This document shows, one piece after another, positions 30,261-34,606 of a stretch of DNA of 34,606 nucleotides (position 1 is the stretch's first letter; every line of letters begins with the position of its first letter). Origin of the DNA: a virus; IMG/VR virus record IMGVR_UViG_3300017779_000056, positions 1 through 34,606 of that record; one strand, given 5' to 3'. The translations under genes and the position numbers were made by a program. The notes under the pieces were generated by a model, which was not told where the DNA came from, did no database searches, and saw only the letters and a program-made list of their open reading frames with translations.

Positions 30261-30958
30261 TGAAAGATATAGCCTTTATATCTCTAATGTTATTATTACC
30301 ATTTGTTTGTTTTGCTGATGATAATCAAATATCTCTAGAACAATCTGGTAATAATTTTGAATTAGAAATAGAACAAGTAGGATATAATAATACTATAAAA
30401 ATGTTAGATTCTGGTTCATATATTAATAATGCCCCAAATCTAGATGTTCACATAGTACAATATAATTTTACAAGTGCTGAGAATATAATTGCATTTGACG
30501 AAATGAGTGGTTCTGGAAATACACTCAAGCTTGGCCAAGGAATTGCTTGGTTATCGGATGGTTCATATACCTATGATAATATTGAAGGCGGTGGTCATTA
30601 TATGGAATTAGATTTATATGGAGATGACAATTCTTTAACATGGCATCAAACAAATGCTGGGTCAACTGATGGACACAACTTTGACTTTCATCTAGCTGGT
30701 AATGATAATATTATATCAGGTAGACAACAAGGGCAAGGTTCTAAGGAACTAAATCTAACAATCTATAATTCTGACAATGATGTTACTCTCAGACAGAAAG
30801 GTACATGGGCAACTCATACTGCAAATATAACTCTAGATGGATTATATGGAACAGATTTGACATTAAGACAATTAGGAAGTACAACACAAACATATAACTT
30901 AGCAGTTGATTGTGTTACAGTAGGCGGTTGTTCTGTGACAGTAGAACAGGGTCAGTAA
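30260..30958 (+). CDS. Curlin-like fibre subunit 2
   Basis: The protein has 232 residues. Signal peptide 1-19 (…F-V-C-F-A). The mature start D-D-N-Q-I-S-L-E-Q-S-G and E-I-E-Q-V-G-Y-N-N-T-I parallels curlin 1, and the end (V-G-G-C-S-V-T-V-E-Q-G) again has strand-Gln-Gly. The middle has irregular strand-turn units with L-G-Q-G, R-Q-Q-G-Q-G, R-Q-K-G and R-Q-L-G, closer to the Q-x-G spacing of CsgA/CsgB than curlin 1 is. By analogy one could be the major subunit and the other the nucleator; which is which cannot be told from sequence. Confidence 0.72.
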   Translation: MKDIAFISLMLLLPFVCFADDNQISLEQSGNNFELEIEQVGYNNTIKMLDSGSYINNAPNLDVHIVQYNFTSAENIIAFDEMSGSGNTLKLGQGIAWLSDGSYTYDNIEGGGHYMELDLYGDDNSLTWHQTNAGSTDGHNFDFHLAGNDNIISGRQQGQGSKELNLTIYNSDNDVTLRQKGTWATHTANITLDGLYGTDLTLRQLGSTTQTYNLAVDCVTVGGCSVTVEQGQ

Positions 30959-31038
30959 TGAATTCCTATCAAAGATTTCTTCGTCTTAAATACGGCTGGG
31001 GTATTCCTAAGGGTTTATACATAGATTTATACGTATGA
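30958..31038 (+). CDS. Basic micropeptide
   Basis: The product has 26 residues (YQRFLRLKYGWGIPKGLY core). Its ATG overlaps the curlin 2 stop and its TGA overlaps the cyclase ATG, so it is precisely fitted between them. Probably translated through coupling; function unknown. Confidence 0.45.
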   Translation: MNSYQRFLRLKYGWGIPKGLYIDLYV

Positions 31039-32867
31039 AATATATTACTTCAATATGGTCAACCTTTGCATTAGCTTCATTATTAATTTTAATGAGAATT
31101 ATAGACCCATCATTATTAGAACAAACACGATTAAATACATTCGACGCTTTAATCAAAACACTTCCAGAAGAAAAATCACAAGAAATAGTTTTACTTAATA
31201 TAGGCGAGGATTCCTTAGCTGAATTAGGACAATTCCCTTGGCCCCGACATCACTATGCTCAAATGATAGCTGATTTAAGAAATAAAAATGCAGGTATGAT
31301 TGGGTTTACTATTATGTTTCCAGAAGCAGATAGGTTTGGTGGAGATGAAGTATTTGCCAGTTGGGTAAAAGACAATGGAATTATTCTAACACAAACAGCT
31401 GATGAATATGGTAGAAGCGAATCTGCACCTTATGTAGGATATGCAACCTTTGGAACATCAGACCCTTTAGATTTCATTTACCAATATAAAGGATTAGTTA
31501 CTAATATACCTGAGATAGAAGCAGGTGCATGGGGACATGGATTATCTAACGGCGCGCCAGAAGTTGATAGTATTACAAGAAGAATACCACTTATATCTAA
31601 TGTCAATGGACAATTATATCCATCATTTGCTTTAGAAACAACTCGTGTTTTAAACGAAAAGCAATCTTATACTATTAAATCAAATGAAAGCGGAATTGAA
31701 AGTATCGTATTAAGACCATTTAATATCTCTACAGATAGTGATGGTTCTATTTGGTTAAAATGGAATACGAAATTTGAAGAAGTAGAATATGTAAATAACT
31801 TAAATGATTATGAAGATTTTAAAGGTAGGACAGTTATTGTTGGAGTAACGGCCAGAGGTTTATCTCAACAAGTTGCTACTCCTGGCGGATTGAAATATCC
31901 TCATCAGTTACAAGCTTCAGCGTTACAGACGATTCTGTCTGATAAGCCGATTTCTCGGCCTCAATACGCAACTCCTTTAGAAATTCTTGTAGGAACTCTT
32001 CTTGTGTTTGTTCTGATTCTTGTGGTATATCGTTTACCGATTTGGGTTTCTTTGCTAACCTTTCTGGTTCTCTGCGGAGGGACAATCTTTTCTGTACTTT
32101 ATATTTGGAATAAATCTTACATACTCCTCGACCTTACGTTCCATCTAATATTATATATACTTTCCTTCACTTCAGCGGGCTTTAATAATTTCTATAAACA
32201 ATTTGTATTACGACAACAAATTAAGAAACAATTTGAAACTTATTTAGACCCAAGGCAAGTGATGTTATTACAGAAAGACCCATCGTTATTACGATTAGGT
32301 GGAGAGAGAAAAGAGATGTCGTTTCTGTTTATGGACATCGTAGGGTTTACTCCAATATCAGAACATTATAAAAATAACGATGACCCAGAGGGGTTAGTAG
32401 AAATTATAAATAACTATTTAGACACCATGACAAAAATAATATTAAAGAATGGTGGAACAGTTGACAAATATATGGGTGATTGTATAATGGCTTTTTGGAA
32501 TGCTCCATTGCCATCTAATAATCATGCGGATATGGCTGTAAAAACAGCATATGAAATAACGGAAGCAGCAGATGTACTTATTGCAGAATTGGAAGAAAAA
32601 GGTTTACCTCGTATTGACGTTGGTATTGGTATCAACACCGGCGACTGCATCGTTGGAAACATGGGGTCAGAATCTCGATTTGACTATTCCGTTATTGGAG
32701 ACGCCGTCAACTTGGCAGCTCGACTCGAAGGCCAAACAAGAAATTACGATGGGGTTCGAGTGCTGTTATCACAGTTCACTGCTGAAGAGTGTAAAGGACG
32801 AAGCTTCACTGAAGTCGATACAATTACAGTCAAAGGTAAATCTGAACAGATTACAATTTACACATAG
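31035..32867 (+). CDS. CHASE2-domain adenylate cyclase (class III)
   Basis: The protein has 610 residues. Topology: N-terminal span (about 6-23), large periplasmic CHASE2 sensor (about 25-290; L-N-I-G-E-D-S-L, F-P-W-P-R-H, R-R-I-P-L-I), three spans (about 310-385), then a cytoplasmic cyclase domain. Catalytic residues appear complete: metal Asp D434 (F-M-D-I-V-G-F) and D482 (Y-M-G-D-C), K478 for adenine recognition, and N559/R563 in A-V-N-L-A-A-R-L. The Ser in Y-S-V-I-G occupies the position that is Thr or Asp in adenylate cyclases. It should make cAMP in response to a periplasmic signal. It is cotranscribed with curlin 2 from a late promoter. Confidence 0.93.
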   Translation: MKYITSIWSTFALASLLILMRIIDPSLLEQTRLNTFDALIKTLPEEKSQEIVLLNIGEDSLAELGQFPWPRHHYAQMIADLRNKNAGMIGFTIMFPEADRFGGDEVFASWVKDNGIILTQTADEYGRSESAPYVGYATFGTSDPLDFIYQYKGLVTNIPEIEAGAWGHGLSNGAPEVDSITRRIPLISNVNGQLYPSFALETTRVLNEKQSYTIKSNESGIESIVLRPFNISTDSDGSIWLKWNTKFEEVEYVNNLNDYEDFKGRTVIVGVTARGLSQQVATPGGLKYPHQLQASALQTILSDKPISRPQYATPLEILVGTLLVFVLILVVYRLPIWVSLLTFLVLCGGTIFSVLYIWNKSYILLDLTFHLILYILSFTSAGFNNFYKQFVLRQQIKKQFETYLDPRQVMLLQKDPSLLRLGGERKEMSFLFMDIVGFTPISEHYKNNDDPEGLVEIINNYLDTMTKIILKNGGTVDKYMGDCIMAFWNAPLPSNNHADMAVKTAYEITEAADVLIAELEEKGLPRIDVGIGINTGDCIVGNMGSESRFDYSVIGDAVNLAARLEGQTRNYDGVRVLLSQFTAEECKGRSFTEVDTITVKGKSEQITIYT

Positions 32868-33144
32868 AGATTATAAAAAAGACGTATACTATTTTTGGGC
32901 CATTAATGCACTCGATGTATGGACTACTAATCGAGGATTAAAGCATCCAAATATATACGAACTAAATCCTATTGTAGGAAAAGACCCTCATTTAGATAGA
33001 TTAATACTTTTTAAATTAATATGGGGCAGTCTTATACTGCATACTCATGAACCAGAACATATAATCATACCTAATACATGGGTCACAATTGCCGTTGCTA
33101 ATAACCTAAATGTGATGAATAACCTAGATATTATATCCTTATAA
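32572..33144 (+). CDS. Secreted or membrane protein whose N-terminal half overlaps the cyclase gene
   Basis: The frame has 190 residues, the first 296 bases overlapping the cyclase gene in another frame. Residues 1-27 form a convincing signal peptide (K-K-K-V-Y-L-V-L-T-L-V-L-V, then A-T-A), with GGAAG before the ATG. C-C-Y-H-S-S lies near residue 64. The non-overlapping C-terminus (YYFWAINALDVWTTNRGLKH, then E-L-N-P-I-V-G, and a hydrophobic stretch) resembles DUF5658-like small membrane proteins. No other start codon is available after the cyclase stop except far inside the conserved block, so translation must begin within the cyclase gene. Exact start uncertain. Confidence 0.55.
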   Translation: MYLLQNWKKKVYLVLTLVLVSTPATASLETWGQNLDLTIPLLETPSTWQLDSKAKQEITMGFECCYHSSLLKSVKDEASLKSIQLQSKVNLNRLQFTHRDYKKDVYYFWAINALDVWTTNRGLKHPNIYELNPIVGKDPHLDRLILFKLIWGSLILHTHEPEHIIIPNTWVTIAVANNLNVMNNLDIISL

Positions 33145-33175
33145 CAAAAAAGTATAAAGAATCTGCAGAAAACAC

Positions 33176-33204
33176 TGTACAAACTATAAATAGTATAGTA
33201 TAAT
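33176..33204 (+). promoter_or_regulatory. Early-type promoter with a late consensus inside its spacer
   Basis: TGTACA (33176-33181), 17-base spacer, TATAAT (33199-33204), with AAAACAC upstream. The spacer contains TATAAATA at 33185-33192, an exact late promoter match. It transcribes the leader region and the metallopeptidase. Confidence 0.7.
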
Positions 33205-33521
33205 ATACACATATACAGGAATCGAGGAAGAGTTGTAGTTGGTTGGTTGTTGTGAAACTCTACGAAAATCTTGGTTATAACTTACTTAAAATCAATTAAG
33301 ACGTGATATATGGTATTGAGGTTATAACAAATAGAAACAATGAAGTATTTGAAATTTAAGGAGTGAATTGGGATAATACGGAAAACGAGAAACCTGATGG
33401 TGGTTACCTATCCACCTAGATAAAATCCAGGTAAGGCCTGGCTTAGAAGGACACGGTGTAAAGAATTGGGGTAACACCCATGAAATTGAAATACCATTAA
33501 AACTCATTTAAGGCATATATT
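33205..33521 (+). ncRNA. Long untranslated leader with several hairpins, possible structured RNA
   Basis: There is no gene of normal size in these 317 bases. Possible pairings: AGAGTT/AACTCT (33229-33234 with 33256-33261) around a GTTG-repeat loop; GGTGG/CCACC (33399-33403 with 33412-33416) nested in ACCTG/CAGGT (33392-33396 with 33428-33432); the last competes with CCAGG/CCTGG (33427-33431 with 33437-33441); and GGTGT/ACACC (33455-33459 with 33474-33478) competes with TGGG/CCCA. GGTTATAAC occurs twice. An AAGGAG ribosome site at 33358-33363 has no ATG behind it. I recognise no known RNA class. It may be an sRNA, a regulatory leader or a gene remnant. Confidence 0.4.
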
Positions 33522-33935
33522 ATGGCAATTATAGCATTAACAGGTGTAAAAAAGAAAGATGTTCCTACTGTACATTTATACCTAGATAGACTGCAAAAAC
33601 ACCTAAAGATTAACCGTCTTCATTCAAAGGTAATATTCATTACTTTTAGAAAATGGGTTCAAAAAGGTACTGCCGATGGCGATTGCATTGGTGATAAAAC
33701 ATACGCTAAAATCAACATATCAAAACAACTCTCTTTTGAAGACCAAATGAAAACTTTGGCTCATGAAATGATACATGCTGAACAATTCATACGAGGCGAT
33801 TTAACAGATACATTTATGTACAAAGGTCGTAACTTTAGTGAATGTGCATACGAGAATCAACCATGGGAACGTAAGGCTCATGCTCAAGAAGAAAAGTTAT
33901 ACTATAATTACTTTCCATTTAATTCCTATAATTAA
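33522..33935 (+). CDS. Zinc metallopeptidase, SprT-like
   Basis: The protein has 137 residues. H81-E-M-I-H85 is a zincin motif (HExxH), with A-E-Q following and W-E-R-K-A-H-A-Q-E-E near residue 120 that may supply the third ligand. The outline resembles small SprT-like or WLM-type peptidases of T4-like phages. Substrate unknown. The ATG lacks a good ribosome site, so the long leader may control translation. Confidence 0.72.
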   Translation: MAIIALTGVKKKDVPTVHLYLDRLQKHLKINRLHSKVIFITFRKWVQKGTADGDCIGDKTYAKINISKQLSFEDQMKTLAHEMIHAEQFIRGDLTDTFMYKGRNFSECAYENQPWERKAHAQEEKLYYNYFPFNSYN

Positions 33936-33955
33936 TTGCAAAAAACATGCAATTA
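33933..33955 (+). terminator. Candidate terminator hairpin
   Basis: TAATTGC (33933-33939) and GCAATTA (33949-33955) can pair around nine bases, overlapping the metallopeptidase stop and just before an early-type promoter. The stem is AT-rich and the T-run weak. Confidence 0.3.
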
Positions 33956-33969
33956 TTTGCAGAAAACAC

Positions 33970-33998
33970 TGTACAAATGGCTAAAGACCTGGTATAAT
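33970..33998 (+). promoter_or_regulatory. Early-type promoter, first of two near-identical cassettes
   Basis: TGTACA (33970-33975), 17-base spacer ending CCTGG, TATAAT (33993-33998). The leader CTATATCAAAT…AATTAAGGAGTGA runs to the ATG at 34032 and is almost the same as at 34509. Confidence 0.78.
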
Positions 33999-34031
33999 TA
34001 CTATATCAAATTCAAATTAAGGAGTGAATAA

Positions 34032-34304
34032 ATGAAAAAATCTATATCAAACGCAATAAAAGGCATCTCATCATTAGAAGAAATGAACGAGGTAATAGCG
34101 TTAATCAAAATTAAACAAAAGCAACTTAGGCTAATGACCGCACATGATATTAAAAGTTCTATCAATATCGGTTCTAAAGTCATAGTTAACTCTAGGTCAG
34201 GCTCTGAACAAGGAGTTGTTACTAAAATTAAAAGGACGAAAGCTGTAGTCGAAATCGACGGCAAACTTTGGAACTGTCCGCTATCTCTTTTGGAGGTAGC
34301 GTAA
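34032..34304 (+). CDS. Small early protein with KOW/SH3-like C-terminus
   Basis: The protein has 90 residues. An N-terminal helix pair (ISSLEEMNEVIALIKIKQKQ) is followed by a small barrel: I-G-S-K-V-I-V-N-S-R, Q-G-V-V-T-K-I-K-R-T-K-A-V-V and L-W-N-C-P-L. Related proteins recur in marine T4-like phages. Likely binds nucleic acid or protein. Overlaps the next ATG by one base. Confidence 0.7.
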   Translation: MKKSISNAIKGISSLEEMNEVIALIKIKQKQLRLMTAHDIKSSINIGSKVIVNSRSGSEQGVVTKIKRTKAVVEIDGKLWNCPLSLLEVA

Positions 34305-34495
34305 TGTCAATCGATAGATATTCAATGACTATGGAATTCTACATATACGCAGATAGCGATAAGAATGCCGTAGATTTAGCAGAACACATTGTCGAAACTC
34401 AGAAGAAAAAGTGGGACAATAGAGCTTATGTTAAGAGCGTTAAGGCACAACCTTTTGGTTCTCTTTTAGAAGGCAAAGAATTAATTGCAAATTAA
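34304..34495 (+). CDS. Small hypothetical early protein
   Basis: The product has 63 residues from the ATG at 34304, coupled to the upstream stop; an in-frame ATG at 34268 lies inside the upstream gene. It has an alpha/beta pattern (MTMEFYIYADSDKNAVDLAE) reminiscent of small dsRNA- or ferredoxin-fold units. Function unknown. Confidence 0.6.
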   Translation: MSIDRYSMTMEFYIYADSDKNAVDLAEHIVETQKKKWDNRAYVKSVKAQPFGSLLEGKELIAN

Positions 34496-34508
34496 TTGCA
34501 AAAAACAC

Positions 34509-34537
34509 TGTACAAATGGTCAAAGACCTGTTATAAT
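34509..34537 (+). promoter_or_regulatory. Early-type promoter, second cassette
   Basis: TGTACA (34509-34514), 17-base spacer, TATAAT (34532-34537). The surrounding 75 bases repeat the cassette at 33970, including the leader and the AAGGAGTGA ribosome site. Confidence 0.75.
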
Positions 34538-34569
34538 ATCTATATCAAATCAAATTAAGGAGTGATTAA

Positions 34570-34606
34570 ATGAAAAAATTAGTAATACAAACCCAATACC
34601 AAGAAA
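34570..34606 (+). CDS. Start of a further early gene, cut by the window end
   Basis: An ATG after the AAGGAGTGA site opens a frame (KKLVIQTQYQ…) that runs off the right edge. It begins M-K-K like the gene behind the twin cassette. Nothing more can be said. Confidence 0.6.
   Translation, partial: MKKLVIQTQYQE

Noticed and set aside
31876-32085. Antisense open frame of 69 residues, Glu/Lys-rich, inside the cyclase gene
   Set aside because: It lies opposite Leu/Ile/Val-rich membrane spans whose CTT/CTG codons read as Lys/Glu-type codons on the other strand; no ribosome site or promoter is seen on that strand.
33392-33432. CTGATGG followed by a stem, resembling a hammerhead ribozyme core
   Set aside because: The required GAAA after stem II and the position-9 A are missing, and the upstream GAAAC is in the wrong order for any hammerhead permutation.
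1-34606. tRNA genes, CRISPR arrays, insertion sequences, integrase or attachment sites
   Set aside because: By reading I found no cloverleaf with a T-arm consensus, no regularly spaced repeats, no transposase or integrase motif; nothing supports them in this window.

Overview
The window is a stretch of a virulent T4-like myovirus genome, AT-rich, with every supported gene on the + strand. T4-type signatures are class Ia ribonucleotide reductase (nrdA/nrdB) with a glutaredoxin, a T4-type RNase H, a GH24 lysozyme with the T4 catalytic triad, TATAAATA late promoters, and proteins whose N-termini look like T4 capsid-targeting sequences. The low GC, the many small genes of marine T4-like type and the absence of cyanophage photosynthesis genes here suggest a marine heterotroph phage, possibly of SAR11 (pelagimyophage-like). 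The host is inference.

Layout. (1) 1-10.0 kb: a late virion block of tightly overlapping genes. Many begin with a short M-K-x-F-x-x-(Y/F/L)-x-x-E peptide resembling the T4 capsid-targeting/prohead-protease site. They include a ligase-like protein with a KWDG motif and a nucleotidyltransferase. (2) 10.0-11.9 kb: probable spanin pair, class 3 lipase and a small coiled-coil protein. (3) 11.9-17.1 kb: nrdA, nrdB, a 2OG-Fe(II) oxygenase, a cytochrome c, glutaredoxin and a zinc-ribbon protein. (4) 17.1-22.3 kb: GIY-YIG-like protein, RNase H, PD-(D/E)XK nuclease, cytidylyltransferase-like protein and small genes, largely behind a repeated promoter TGTACA-N17-TATAAT. (5) 22.4-26.3 kb: HAD phosphatase, small conserved proteins, tail-fibre-like protein, lysozyme. 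(6) 26.4-33.1 kb: an accessory module with two small membrane proteins, CsgF, CsgG, a curlin-like protein, a secreted FecR-domain protein, a second curlin-like protein, a CHASE2-adenylate cyclase and an overlapping secreted/membrane protein. (7) 33.1-34.6 kb: a long untranslated leader, a zinc metallopeptidase and small early-type genes with near-duplicate promoter-leader cassettes.

The most striking content is region 6. It looks like a complete extracellular-fibre export and sensing system coupled to cAMP synthesis, placed behind phage late promoters. I recall curli-type genes being reported in pelagimyophage assemblies but cannot check that here; the linked FecR and CHASE2-cyclase genes make the module unusual. 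Two promoter classes alternate along the window. The early type carries a conserved AAAACACTGTACA block. The late type is usually TATAAATA-N5-ATG, which places the start codon at or next to the expected transcription start and implies leaderless late mRNAs.
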